From Gallionella sp. (GTDB lineage: Bacteria > Pseudomonadota > Gammaproteobacteria > Burkholderiales > Gallionellaceae): a stretch of 64,000 nucleotides of DNA. This document shows positions 17,064 to 25,282 of this stretch, piece by piece (the stretch's first letter is position 1; the number at the start of each line of letters is the position of its first letter). The position numbers were made by a program, and so were the translations under genes. Under the pieces are notes generated by a model. That model did no database searches. It saw only the letters and a list, made by a program, of their open reading frames with translations, and was not told where the DNA came from. Location of the stretch: positions 48,484 through 112,483 of the forward strand of contig JAUXOL010000012.1 in assembly GCA_030682375.1 (NCBI GenBank), read 5' to 3'.

Positions 17064-17596
17064 TGCAACTTTCCGGTTTCGATCTTCAGCAAGACCACTT
17101 CCGGCTTTTCGGGCTGCCGCGCTCCTTCGCGATCGACGCGACGCAGCTCGACCAGCATTACCGCGCCTTGCAGGCGCAGGTGCATCCCGACAAGTCCGCA
17201 CATCTGTCCGAGGCCGAACAGCGTCTCGCGATGCAGCATTCCACCCAGGTGAACGAGGCGTACCAGACGCTGCGCAAGCCGCTTGCGCGCGCGCGCTATC
17301 TGTTGTCGCTGCAGGGAGTGGACACCCAGGAAGAGACCAATACCGCGATGCCGCTGGACTTTCTGATGGAGCAGATGGAGTGGCGCGAGGCGGTGGCCGA
17401 GGCACGCGATGTCGAGGTGCTGGACGAACTGGAAGCGCGCCTGCATCGCGAGACGCGCGAACTCGAAACGCAACTCGCGGGTAAAATCGACGCCGATAAA
17501 AATTACGCGGATGCAGCCGGACTGGTGCGCAAGCTGCGTTTCATGGAAAAACTCGCGGAAGAGATACATTCCGCTTACGATGAGATAGATAACTAA
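17063..17596 (+). CDS. hscB: co-chaperone HscB
   Basis: A J-domain co-chaperone that brings IscU to HscA and stimulates its ATPase. The 177-residue protein has an N-terminal J domain with HPDKSAH near residue 38 and the following QRLAMQHSTQVNEAYQTL helix. The C-terminal three-helix domain for IscU binding carries MEQMEWREAV and LVRKLRFMEKLAEEI. Typical length is about 171. Overlaps iscA by one base. Confidence 0.95.
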   Translation: MQLSGFDLQQDHFRLFGLPRSFAIDATQLDQHYRALQAQVHPDKSAHLSEAEQRLAMQHSTQVNEAYQTLRKPLARARYLLSLQGVDTQEETNTAMPLDFLMEQMEWREAVAEARDVEVLDELEARLHRETRELETQLAGKIDADKNYADAAGLVRKLRFMEKLAEEIHSAYDEIDN

Positions 17597-17670
17597 AGCT
17601 TGTGGCGGGTAGCCTGTAGCTTGTAGCCACCCCGGCTTTGCTACCCGCTACAAGCTACAGGCTACAAGCT
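17597..17670 (+). repeat. palindromic repeat in the hscB-hscA gap
   Basis: Second copy of the GTAGC-type palindrome: left arm AGCTTGTGGCGGGTAGCCTG, centre CACCCCGGCTTTG, right arm ending CTACAGGCTACAAGCT. It ends four bases before the hscA ATG and leaves no room for a normal ribosome site, so hscA initiation may depend on melting of this hairpin. Confidence 0.85.
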
Positions 17671-17674
17671 CAAT

Positions 17675-19564
17675 ATGGCACTACTACAGATTTCAGAACC
17701 CGGCCTTTCCACCGCGCCGCACCAGCACCGGTTGGCGGTCGGCATCGACCTCGGCACGACCAATTCGCTGGTGGCGACGGTGCGCAACGGCATCAGCGTG
17801 GTGCTCAACGACGACAACGGCCGCGCGATGCTGCCCTCGGTGGTGCGCTATGCGGCCGACGGTGATGCGACGGTCGGCGAATCGGCGCAGGCTGCGCAGA
17901 GCGAAGACCCGGTGAACACCATCGTGTCGGTGAAACGTTTCATGGGACGCGGGCTGAAGGACATCGGCGAGGTCAGCCGCTTGCCGTACCGTTTCGTCGA
18001 CACCCCTTCGACAGGCTCAGGACAGGGTTCCGGCATGTTGCAATTGCGCACCGTTGCGGGCGCGAAGAGCCCGGTCGAAGTCTCGGCGGAAATCCTCAAG
18101 GTGTTGCGCGAACGCGCCGAGGCATCGCTGGGCGGCGAACTGGTCGGCGCGGTGATCACCGTGCCGGCGTATTTCGACGACGCGCAGCGCCAGGCCACCA
18201 AGGATGCGGCCAAGCTCGCCGGCCTGAACGTGCTGCGCCTGCTCAACGAACCCACTGCCGCGGCAATCGCCTACGGTCTGGATAACGCCGCCGAAGGCGT
18301 GTATGCGGTGTACGACCTCGGCGGTGGCACCTTCGATATTTCCGTGCTGCGACTGTCGCGCGGTGTGTTCGAAGTGCTGGCGGCCAACGGCGACTCGGCG
18401 CTGGGCGGCGACGATTTCGACCAGCGCATCCATTGCTGGCTGCTGGAAAAGAACAACCTCTCGGCGCTCAGTCCGCAGGACACGCGCCTGCTGCTGACCC
18501 ATGCGCGCGCGGCCAAGGAGCAACTGACCGACCATGCTGAGACGCGCATCACCGCGGTGCTGTCCAGCGGTGAGCTGATCGACAACGTGCTGACGCGCGA
18601 AGCGTTTCAATCGATGTCGCAGAATTTGGTGCAGCGCACGCTGCAACTGTTGCGCCGCGCGCTGCGCGACGCGAAGCTGGGTGTCGCCGACGTCAAGGGC
18701 GTGGTGATGGTCGGCGGTGCGACGCGCATGCCGCAGGTGCAGCACGCGGTGGGCGAGTTCTTCGGCCAGATGCCGTTGACCAATCTCGATCCGGACAAGG
18801 TCGTTGCCCTCGGGGCTGCGATCCAGGCCAACCTGCTCGCGGGCAACCGTAGCGGCGACGAGTGGTTGCTGCTCGACGTGATTCCGCTGAGCCTCGGCAT
18901 CGAGACCATGGGCGGGCTGTCCGAAAAGATCATTCCGCGTAACAGCACGATCCCGACTGCGCGCGCGCAGGAGTTCACCACCTTCAAGGACGGACAGACC
19001 GCGATGAGCATCCATGTGGTGCAGGGCGAGCGCGAGCTGATCAGCGATTGCCGTTCGCTGGCGAAGTTCGAACTGCGCGGCATCCCGGCGATGGTCGCCG
19101 GGGCTGCTCGCATACGCGTGACCTTCCAGGTGGACGCCGACGGCCTGCTGAATGTGGCGGCGCGCGAAATGGGTAGCGGTGTCGAGGCGCATATTGCGGT
19201 GAAGCCTTCCTATGGTCTCTCCGACTCCGAGATCACGCGCATGCTGCAGGAGTCCGCGCAGCATGCGCAGGACGACATGCTGGCGCGCGCCTTGCGCGAG
19301 CAGCAGACCGAGGCGCAGCAGTTGCTCGAGGCGGTGCAGCAAGCACTGGCGCTGGATGGCGCGCTGTTGAACGAGGCCGAGCGCGTCGTTATCCAGAGCC
19401 GGATAGACACTCTGAACGGGCTGCTGCCGCAGTCCGACCAGCAGGCGATCAAGCGCGGCATCGAGGCGTTGAACGTCGCGACCACGGAGTTCGCGCAGCG
19501 CCGCATGGACTTGAGCGTGAAGAGCGCGCTGGCCGGACACAACATATCGGAACTGGGGAACTGA
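17675..19564 (+). CDS. hscA: Hsp70-class chaperone HscA
   Basis: A specialised Hsp70 that binds the IscU LPPVK motif and promotes cluster transfer. The 629-residue protein has [12 protein letters not shown] near residue 24, the ATPase motif [19 protein letters not shown], and a substrate domain with [12 protein letters not shown]. coli HscA has 616 residues; roughly ten extra residues after RFVDTP ([12 protein letters not shown], about 109-120) are encoded by an inserted repeat that kept the frame, in a variable loop of the ATPase domain. No strong ribosome site precedes the ATG; a palindrome lies immediately upstream. The next gene, fdx, follows after one base. Confidence 0.96.
   Translation: MALLQISEPGLSTAPHQHRLAVGIDLGTTNSLVATVRNGISVVLNDDNGRAMLPSVVRYAADGDATVGESAQAAQSEDPVNTIVSVKRFMGRGLKDIGEVSRLPYRFVDTPSTGSGQGSGMLQLRTVAGAKSPVEVSAEILKVLRERAEASLGGELVGAVITVPAYFDDAQRQATKDAAKLAGLNVLRLLNEPTAAAIAYGLDNAAEGVYAVYDLGGGTFDISVLRLSRGVFEVLAANGDSALGGDDFDQRIHCWLLEKNNLSALSPQDTRLLLTHARAAKEQLTDHAETRITAVLSSGELIDNVLTREAFQSMSQNLVQRTLQLLRRALRDAKLGVADVKGVVMVGGATRMPQVQHAVGEFFGQMPLTNLDPDKVVALGAAIQANLLAGNRSGDEWLLLDVIPLSLGIETMGGLSEKIIPRNSTIPTARAQEFTTFKDGQTAMSIHVVQGERELISDCRSLAKFELRGIPAMVAGAARIRVTFQVDADGLLNVAAREMGSGVEAHIAVKPSYGLSDSEITRMLQESAQHAQDDMLARALREQQTEAQQLLEAVQQALALDGALLNEAERVVIQSRIDTLNGLLPQSDQQAIKRGIEALNVATTEFAQRRMDLSVKSALAGHNISELGN
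18005..18026 (+). repeat. intragenic repeat core inside hscA
   Basis: CCTTCGACAGGCTCAGGACA and two further bases. The same core occurs in mutS (6472-6497 in reverse orientation, and split at 6555-6639). In hscA it is translated as PSTGSGQ and adds residues absent from E. coli HscA. Confidence 0.75.
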
Positions 19565-19565
19565 A

Positions 19566-19898
19566 ATGACGCAATTGATCGTCCTGCCGCATGTAGAACT
19601 CTGCCCCAACGGTGCGGTGATCGACGCCAAGCCCGGCGACACCATCTGCGACACGCTGCTCGCCAACGGCATCGAGATCGAGCACGCCTGCGAAAGGTCC
19701 TGCGCCTGCACCACCTGTCACGTCGTGCTGCGCGAAGGCTACAGCAGCCTGCAGCCCGCCGAAGAGATCGAGGAAGACTTGCTCGATAAGGCCTGGGGGC
19801 TGGAGCCGACTTCGCGCCTGTCCTGCCAGGCGGTGGTGGCCGACAAGGACCTGGTCGTCGAGATTCCCAAGTACACCATCAACATGGTCAAGGAGTGA
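19566..19898 (+). CDS. fdx: adrenodoxin-type [2Fe-2S] ferredoxin Fdx
   Basis: The electron carrier of the Isc system, thought to reduce the sulfur or cluster during assembly. The 110-residue protein has the cysteine pattern C-x5-C-x2-C in EHACERSCACTTC followed by the distal Cys in RLSCQAVV. Adrenodoxin-type length and C-terminus are normal. It lies one base after hscA and five bases before iscX. Confidence 0.96.
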   Translation: MTQLIVLPHVELCPNGAVIDAKPGDTICDTLLANGIEIEHACERSCACTTCHVVLREGYSSLQPAEEIEEDLLDKAWGLEPTSRLSCQAVVADKDLVVEIPKYTINMVKE

Positions 19899-19902
19899 CG
19901 AC

Positions 19903-20097
19903 ATGAAATGGATAGACGTGCGCGACATCGCGATCGCGCTGAGCGAGAAACACCCGGACGTAGACCCGCGCACGGTGCGTTTCGTCGATCTGCATAACTG
20001 GGTGGTCGGGCTGGAAGGCTTCGACGACGATCATAGCCACGGCGGCGAGAAGGTACTGGAAGCGATACAGGCGATGTGGATGGACGAGGCGGAATGA
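19903..20097 (+). CDS. iscX: IscX, regulator of cysteine desulfurase
   Basis: A small acidic protein (64 residues, E. coli 66) that binds IscS and tunes its activity or donates iron. Recognised by MKWIDVRDIAIAL, RFVDLHNWV and the C-terminal EAIQAMWMDEAE. It is the last gene of the isc operon and overlaps the dsbB start. Confidence 0.94.
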   Translation: MKWIDVRDIAIALSEKHPDVDPRTVRFVDLHNWVVGLEGFDDDHSHGGEKVLEAIQAMWMDEAE

Positions 20098-20600
20098 TGT
20101 CGGGATTGTTGCGCAGGATTTCCAATCGCTGGCTGTACCTCGCGGGTGCGCTGTACGCCAGCGGCCTGATGGGTTTCGGCTTCTACCTGCAATACGTCAA
20201 GCATCAGGACCCTTGCCCGCTGTGCATGGTGCAGCGCGTGGTGTTCATCGCGATTCTGGTGCTGTTCGCGCTGGCCGCGCTGCACGGCCCGAAGCGACTG
20301 GGCGAGCGCATCTATGCTGCACTGATAGTCCTGCTGTCGCTGACCGGCGTTGGCGTCGCGGCACGTCACATCTGGATACAGAATCTGCCGAAAGACCAGG
20401 TGCCCGCCTGCGGCCCCGGCCTGGACTACATGCTGGAGACGATGCCGATGTCGTCCGTGCTGAAGGAACTGATGCACGGCTCCGGCGAATGCGCTGAGAA
20501 GGGCTGGACCTTCCTCAGCCTCGGCATTCCCGAGTGGTCGCTGCTGTGCTACATCGCGTTGGGTGTCTGGGCGATGCTGATCGCGTTGCGTCGCCGCTGA
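20094..20600 (+). CDS. dsbB: disulfide bond formation protein DsbB
   Basis: An inner-membrane protein that reoxidises DsbA with ubiquinone. About 168 residues from the ATG at 20094 (a second ATG follows directly). It has four transmembrane segments, the first periplasmic pair CPLC near residue 41 and the second pair in PACGPGL and GSGEC. The start overlaps the iscX stop (ATGATG/TGA), so it is read with the end of the isc operon, though a functional link is not obvious. The LysR gene that follows is convergent. Confidence 0.92.
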   Translation: MMSGLLRRISNRWLYLAGALYASGLMGFGFYLQYVKHQDPCPLCMVQRVVFIAILVLFALAALHGPKRLGERIYAALIVLLSLTGVGVAARHIWIQNLPKDQVPACGPGLDYMLETMPMSSVLKELMHGSGECAEKGWTFLSLGIPEWSLLCYIALGVWAMLIALRRR

Positions 20601-20633
20601 ACATTCTTGCGGCTGCGTCGGCGGCCGTTCGCT

Positions 20634-21539
20634 TCACCCCTTCTCCATGAACTGTTCCAGATGTGCGAGAAAAGCCCGGGTCTTGGCGGGCAGGTAACGT
20701 CGCATCGGCATCACCGCCCATGCCGGTACCGTCGGCAGCGACCATTCCGGCAACACTCTCATCAGCCGCTTGAGTTTAACGTCTTCGGTCGCAAACCGGC
20801 AGGGCAGCGCGCCTATGCCCGCGCCGTCCAGCAGCAGCTGCTGGATCATGTCGGGCGAGTTCAGCGTCAGCCGTCCGGGCGGCACTTCCTCCCATGTCTC
20901 CTTGCCGCGCGTCAGCCGCCAAGGGATCGCATTCCCCTGCACGGACAACAATCGGACCGACGCGTGATGGGCGAGATCGTCCGGATGTTTCGGCGCCGGA
21001 TGCAGGGCCAGATAGATCGGGCTGGCGTACAGGCCCAGGCTCTGCTCGTCGATCTTGCGCGCGACCAGCGTCGTGTCGTCGGCCAGCGCACCCATGCGGA
21101 CCGCGAGGTCGTAGCGTTCGCCTATCAGGTCGACGCGCCGCGAACTCAGGTCGATGTCGAGCTGTATCTCGGGGTGGCTCTCGATGAAGGTCGCGATCGC
21201 GCGCGAGAAGTGCAGCTTGGCGTAATCGCCCGGCATCGAGACGCGCAGCCGTCCGCGAGGTTGCATATCTTGGCTGCGCACGAAGTCCTGCACCGTGGCG
21301 ACTTCTTCCGCCACGCGCCGGCTGTGGTCGAGGAACTCCTGACCGAATTCGGTCAGCGTCTGGCGGCGGGTGGTGCGTATCAGCAGCTTCTGTCCCAGCA
21401 GCTCTTCGAGGTTGCTCAGGCGGCGCGAGACCGTGGCCTTGGGCATGCCCAGCCGTTCGGCGGCACGCACCAAGCTTGATTGTTCGGCGATGGTGGCGAA
21501 CAGGATCAGGTCGTCGGCAGAGATGCTTTTTTGTTCCAT
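20634..21539 (-). CDS. LysR-family transcriptional regulator
   Basis: A 301-residue regulator with an N-terminal winged helix (DLILFATIAEQSSLVRAAERLGMPKATVSRRLSNLEE, given here only as segment 10-45) and a C-terminal effector-binding domain. It is divergent from the pirin gene with an 89-base gap, the standard arrangement for a LysR protein controlling its neighbour. The effector is unknown. It is closest in style to the CrgA/DsdC-like AaeR group by the DFVRSQDMQPRGRLRVSMP segment. Confidence 0.92.
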   Translation of the reverse strand: MEQKSISADDLILFATIAEQSSLVRAAERLGMPKATVSRRLSNLEELLGQKLLIRTTRRQTLTEFGQEFLDHSRRVAEEVATVQDFVRSQDMQPRGRLRVSMPGDYAKLHFSRAIATFIESHPEIQLDIDLSSRRVDLIGERYDLAVRMGALADDTTLVARKIDEQSLGLYASPIYLALHPAPKHPDDLAHHASVRLLSVQGNAIPWRLTRGKETWEEVPPGRLTLNSPDMIQQLLLDGAGIGALPCRFATEDVKLKRLMRVLPEWSLPTVPAWAVMPMRRYLPAKTRAFLAHLEQFMEKG

Positions 21540-21628
21540 TTACGGAATAGTTTATCCTGAATAGGCGGCTTTATCTAATCTTTCGGGATGGATAATATGC
21601 AAGCAAATCAGTCAACCAAGGAGTTGCC

Positions 21629-22495
21629 ATGAATACCGCCACTCAAATCACTCTGCGCCAATCGCGCAACATCGAGCGCCTCGTCGAAGGCGTCGCCACC
21701 TCGGACGGCGCGGGCGTGACGCTGACCCGCGTGCTGACCGGCAAGCTGCAACGCCGCCTCGATCCCTTCCTGATGCTGGACGCGTTCGGCAGCGAAGATC
21801 CGGACGATTACATCGCCGGCTTTCCCGATCATCCGCATCGCGGCTTCGAGACTGTGACCTACATGCTCGCCGGTCGCATGCGCCATCGCGACAATGCGGG
21901 CCACGAAGGCCTGCTGGGCGACGGCGGTGTGCAGTGGATGGTTGCCGGACGCGGCGTGATCCACTCCGAGATCCCCGAGCAGGAGCACGGTGTGATGGAA
22001 GGCTTCCAGCTCTGGCTGAACCTGCCCGCGCAGCGCAAGATGGCCGAACCCTGGTATCAGGATTATGCCAGCGAGAAGATTCCCGAATACACGACCGCGG
22101 AGAACGTCACCGTGCGCGTGATCGCCGGCAGCAGCAACGGCGTGGCGGGCGTGGTCGCGCGCGAGGTCACCGAGCCGCTGTATCTGGACATCCACCTCCC
22201 CGCGGGCGCATCATTCTCGACCGCACTGCCCGCGATGCACAACGCCTTTGTCTACGTCTATCGCGGCGCGGTGCAGGTCGGCGACACACGAGTGGACGCC
22301 AAGCGCATGGGCATACTTGGCAACGCGCCGGAAGCCGATGGCGTGACGATTGCGGCGTCGGAGGATGCGCGCCTGATTCTGATCGCCGGCAAGCCGCTGA
22401 ACGAGCCCATCGTGCAATACGGCCCGTTCGTGATGAACACCGAGCTGGAGATACATCAGGCGATAGACGATTTCCGCAACGGGCGTTTCGCCTGA
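21629..22495 (+). CDS. pirin-family protein
   Basis: A bicupin protein of 288 residues with the pirin signature FPDHPHRGFETVTYMLAG (histidine ligands near residue 70), then MVAGRGVIHSE and the C-terminal cupin. Some members are quercetin 2,3-dioxygenases; others are redox cofactors. A strong AAGGAG site precedes the ATG at 21629. Divergence from a LysR regulator and the nearby yceI and nemA genes suggest a role in electrophile or redox stress, which is inference. Confidence 0.92.
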   Translation: MNTATQITLRQSRNIERLVEGVATSDGAGVTLTRVLTGKLQRRLDPFLMLDAFGSEDPDDYIAGFPDHPHRGFETVTYMLAGRMRHRDNAGHEGLLGDGGVQWMVAGRGVIHSEIPEQEHGVMEGFQLWLNLPAQRKMAEPWYQDYASEKIPEYTTAENVTVRVIAGSSNGVAGVVAREVTEPLYLDIHLPAGASFSTALPAMHNAFVYVYRGAVQVGDTRVDAKRMGILGNAPEADGVTIAASEDARLILIAGKPLNEPIVQYGPFVMNTELEIHQAIDDFRNGRFA

Positions 22496-22543
22496 CACGC
22501 ATCACCTTCACGCATCATGTCACCACCACCCAAGGAGAACACC

Positions 22544-23110
22544 ATGAAAAAACTGATCGCTATTGCCATTGCCACCCTGATGTCGTCCGCCGCGTATGCC
22601 GCGCCCGAAACCTATGTGATCGAACCGTCGCACACGCTGCCGCGATTTGAATACAGCCACTTCGGCTATTCCATACAGTTGAGCCGTTTCGACAAGACCT
22701 CAGGCACGATCATGCTGGATCGCGCCAAGAAGACGGGTTCGGTCGATGTCGTGATCGATGCGAAGTCGGTCAACACCGGCTCCGCCTTGTTCAACCAGCA
22801 CATTCAGGCCGCCGATTTCTTCGACACGGAAATGTTTCCCTCCATCACGTACAAATCGACCAAACTGAAATTCGACGGTGACAAGCTGGTTGCGGTGGAA
22901 GGTAACCTGACGATCAAGGACATCACCAAGCCGGTGACGCTGACGGTGAATTCCTTCATGTGTATGCCGCACCCGATGTTGAAGAAGGATGCCTGCGGCG
23001 CGACCGCCACGGCCAAGGTCAAACGTTCCGATTTCGACATGGCCAAGCACACGCCTTATGTCGGCGATGAAGTCACGCTGACCATCCCGGTCGAGGCGAT
23101 CAAGCAGTAA
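22544..23110 (+). CDS. YceI-family periplasmic protein
   Basis: A secreted lipocalin-like protein of 188 residues. Signal peptide about 1-20 (MKKLIAIAIATLMSSAAYA), then TYVIEPSHTLPRFEYSHFG, the typical YceI opening, and a beta-barrel with GNLTIKDITKPVTL. The family binds polyisoprenoids such as ubiquinone in the periplasm. The start is fixed by CAAGGAG before the ATG at 22544; a longer frame from 22517 would bury the signal peptide. It probably belongs to the pirin transcript (49-base gap). Confidence 0.92.
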   Translation: MKKLIAIAIATLMSSAAYAAPETYVIEPSHTLPRFEYSHFGYSIQLSRFDKTSGTIMLDRAKKTGSVDVVIDAKSVNTGSALFNQHIQAADFFDTEMFPSITYKSTKLKFDGDKLVAVEGNLTIKDITKPVTLTVNSFMCMPHPMLKKDACGATATAKVKRSDFDMAKHTPYVGDEVTLTIPVEAIKQ

Positions 23111-23126
23111 ACCCGAATCACCCATT

Positions 23127-23189
23127 AGAGCCGAAGCTATTCCTTTCCCCTTCAAAGGGGAAGGGATTCAGCAGACGTAGAATGGCTCT
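23127..23189 (+). repeat. nested hairpin between yceI and nemA
   Basis: An outer AGAGCC...GGCTCT pair (23127-23132 and 23184-23189) encloses a strong inner hairpin CCTTTCCCCTT / AAGGGGAAGGG (23142-23152 and 23155-23165, loop of two). There is no clear T-run, so it is more a processing or attenuating structure than a classic terminator. Confidence 0.55.
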
Positions 23190-23213
23190 CAATCTGACTT
23201 AAAGGAGCACAAC

Positions 23214-24281
23214 ATGACCCAAACCCTGTTCACCCCGACCACGCTCGGCAATCTGCAACTGAAGAACCGCGTGGTGATGGCACCGATGACCCGCTGCCGC
23301 GCGACGGGCAATGTCCCGAACGAGCTGATGGCGAAGTACTACGGCATGCGTGCCGATGCTGGGCTGATCGTTGCAGAAGGCGCCTCGCCTTCTGCCAACG
23401 GCCTCGGCTATGCCCGTATGCCCGGTCTGTTCTCGGACGAGCAGGTGCAGGGATGGAAGCAGGTGACCGATGCTGTGCATGCCGGCGGCGGCAAGATATT
23501 CGTGCAGCTGATGCATACCGGGCGCGTCAGCCATCCGGCGAACATGGCGGCCGGGACGCGGATACTCGCGCCTTCCGCGCTCGCTTTGGCTGGTGATATG
23601 TGGACGGATAGCAGCGGCATGCAGCCTTACCCGGTTCCTGCCGAGATGAGCGAGGCCGACATCGCCGCAGCCATCGCCGAATATGCGCATGCCGCCAAAC
23701 TGTCCATACAGGCAGGCTTCGACGGCGTCGAGCTGCATGGGGCGAACGGCTACCTGATTGACCAGTTCTTCAACACGGCGACCAACCAGCGCACCGACCG
23801 TTGGGGCGGCAGCATCGAGAACCGCATCCGCTTCGCGGTGGAAGTCGCGAGGGCGGCCGTTGCCGCGATCGGAGCGGAGCACATCGGCATGCGTATCTCG
23901 CCTTATGGCGCATTCAACGGGGCGGCTGCGGATGCCGAGATGGATGCGATGTATCTGCGTCTGATCGAGGAACTGAACAAGCTGGGGCTGGTTTACATCC
24001 ACATCGTGGATCACAGTGCCATGGGGGCGCCGGAAGTCAGCCCGACGCTGAAGGCGAATATTCGCAGCACGTTCAAGGGCAGATATATCCTGTCCGGCGG
24101 CTACGACGCGGCGCGCGCGAACGCCGACCTCGATGCGGATCGCGGCGATCTGGTAGCGTTCGGCCGACCGTTCATCTCCAACCCGGACCTGGTGCAGAAA
24201 TTGCAAAGCGGCGCCGCGCTGAACCCGCCAGATTTCGACACGTTCTATACGCCGGGCGAGAAGGGCTATACGGATTATTGA
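23214..24281 (+). CDS. nemA: old yellow enzyme family ene-reductase (NemA-like)
   Basis: An FMN flavoprotein that reduces activated alkenes such as N-ethylmaleimide with NAD(P)H. The 355-residue protein has LKNRVVMAPMTRCRA at the N-terminus, the substrate-binding VELHGANGYLIDQFFN with the His/Asn pair, the DRWGGSIENRIRF FMN site, and GRPFISNPDL at the end. A clean AAGGAG site precedes the ATG. A frameshifted partial copy lies 2.2 kb downstream at 26470-26745. Confidence 0.94.
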   Translation: MTQTLFTPTTLGNLQLKNRVVMAPMTRCRATGNVPNELMAKYYGMRADAGLIVAEGASPSANGLGYARMPGLFSDEQVQGWKQVTDAVHAGGGKIFVQLMHTGRVSHPANMAAGTRILAPSALALAGDMWTDSSGMQPYPVPAEMSEADIAAAIAEYAHAAKLSIQAGFDGVELHGANGYLIDQFFNTATNQRTDRWGGSIENRIRFAVEVARAAVAAIGAEHIGMRISPYGAFNGAAADAEMDAMYLRLIEELNKLGLVYIHIVDHSAMGAPEVSPTLKANIRSTFKGRYILSGGYDAARANADLDADRGDLVAFGRPFISNPDLVQKLQSGAALNPPDFDTFYTPGEKGYTDY

Positions 24282-24556
24282 TTGCCGAGAGCAGCTCCAT
24301 GAGCCGAGCATCATGGGGCTGCGAATATCAGTCGATGCGGAGGAATTTTGCTGGAATGCGTACGAGAAAATCGTATGGATTGGTGAAGCGCGGCTAACGA
24401 TTCAAATCAGCCATACGATCAAATTGTCATTCTTAATCTCTGCTACAAAGGATATTGCTCGATTTCCTCAAAATTGATCAATCCCAATTGAGTAGGTAGC
24501 TGCTTTGCATCGGCGATGCAGGATATCCCTACCGCAATTTTCATGATCGCTCCAAA

Positions 24557-24742
24557 TTGCAATCAACGCACATTACGACAGCTCAACCCAGCTTCCTGCG
24601 AGTTCGATACGTTGCTCACGGCAACCAGAGATTGGCGCGGATGATAGTCATTCAAAGAAGATCACAGAAGCCAGTGCAGTTTGAACTGACGGAAGATACT
24701 GGAGATACGGCCGCAGTATGGATTGCAAAGACGGCTCTTTAG
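24557..24742 (+). pseudogene. fragment of a tyrosine-type site-specific integrase
   Basis: A 61-codon open stretch whose translation from AHGNQRLARMIVIQRRSQK on through KPVQFELTEDTG and AVWIAKTAL resembles the central part of a phage-type tyrosine recombinase family, where a similar motif (KRPVQFEITEQTR-like) precedes the catalytic half. The catalytic R-H-R-Y part is missing and no start or promoter is evident, so it is a remnant. Assignment rests on remembered family resemblance only. Confidence 0.5.
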
Positions 24743-24827
24743 CCGGGACAATATCTATTCCCAAACCGACGGAAAAACTTGCCGCACATGGCTATACGTA
24801 AGGATGGTCCATCAATGGGTCTCCGCT

Positions 24828-24859
24828 ATATTGGTCTTTAGTCCAATATGAAAATATAA
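24828..24859 (+). promoter_or_regulatory. candidate promoter with operator-like inverted repeat
   Basis: ATATTGG (24828-24834) and CCAATAT (24843-24849) form a 7-base inverted repeat with an 8-base gap. It overlaps a possible -35 TTGGTC (24831-24836), and a -10-like ATATAA follows at 24854-24859 after 17 bases. It lies 48 bases before the receiver gene. Confidence 0.4.
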
Positions 24860-24906
24860 GGATTGAAGATAGCCTTCAATTTCCGAAGTATTTGGGAAGG
24901 AATAGG

Positions 24907-25266
24907 ATGTTGAGGATAATCCATGCGGACGATCGAGAGATGATGCGTCATGCAATCGCGCAATTCATGCTGCGCAATCCGAATATCACGATGGTAGCTC
25001 AGGCCTCTTCTGGAAATGAGTTGCTTCAAAAATTACAGGTTATAGAAACCGACCTGGTATTAACCGATTGGAACATGCCGGGAGTAGACGGCGAAGAATT
25101 AATTGGCCGCATCAAAAACACCTTCCCATCGGTTCCCATACTTGTCCATAGCGCCGACGACGATGCGCACACCAGAAATCGAGCGCTGAACGCTGGCGCA
25201 AGCTCTTTCATCTCAAAAAACTGTCCGCCGAAAATCCTATTGCAGGCAATACTCGGCACGGCATGA
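24907..25266 (+). CDS. single-domain response regulator
   Basis: A 119-residue receiver domain without output domain. The acidic pocket is D8/D9, the phosphorylated Asp is D54 in LVLTDWNMPG, the switch residue is S82 and the lysine is K104 in ISKNC. The start at 24907 follows GGAAGG; a TTG at 24892 is less likely. The next gene is an HD-GYP protein 16 bases later, so phosphorylation of this regulator probably controls that enzyme. No histidine kinase is adjacent. Confidence 0.9.
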   Translation: MLRIIHADDREMMRHAIAQFMLRNPNITMVAQASSGNELLQKLQVIETDLVLTDWNMPGVDGEELIGRIKNTFPSVPILVHSADDDAHTRNRALNAGASSFISKNCPPKILLQAILGTA

Positions 25267-25282
25267 AGGGGGCTATATTCGA

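Larger units (their letters stand above)
24282..24906 (+). other. 625-base region without an intact gene
   Basis: Contains a long inverted pair ATCGTATGG/CCATACGAT around 24369-24420 (possible weak terminator of nemA), the integrase remnant at 24557-24742, and a promoter-like stretch before 24907. Composition is more A+T-rich than the flanking genes. Nothing else recognised. Confidence 0.6.
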
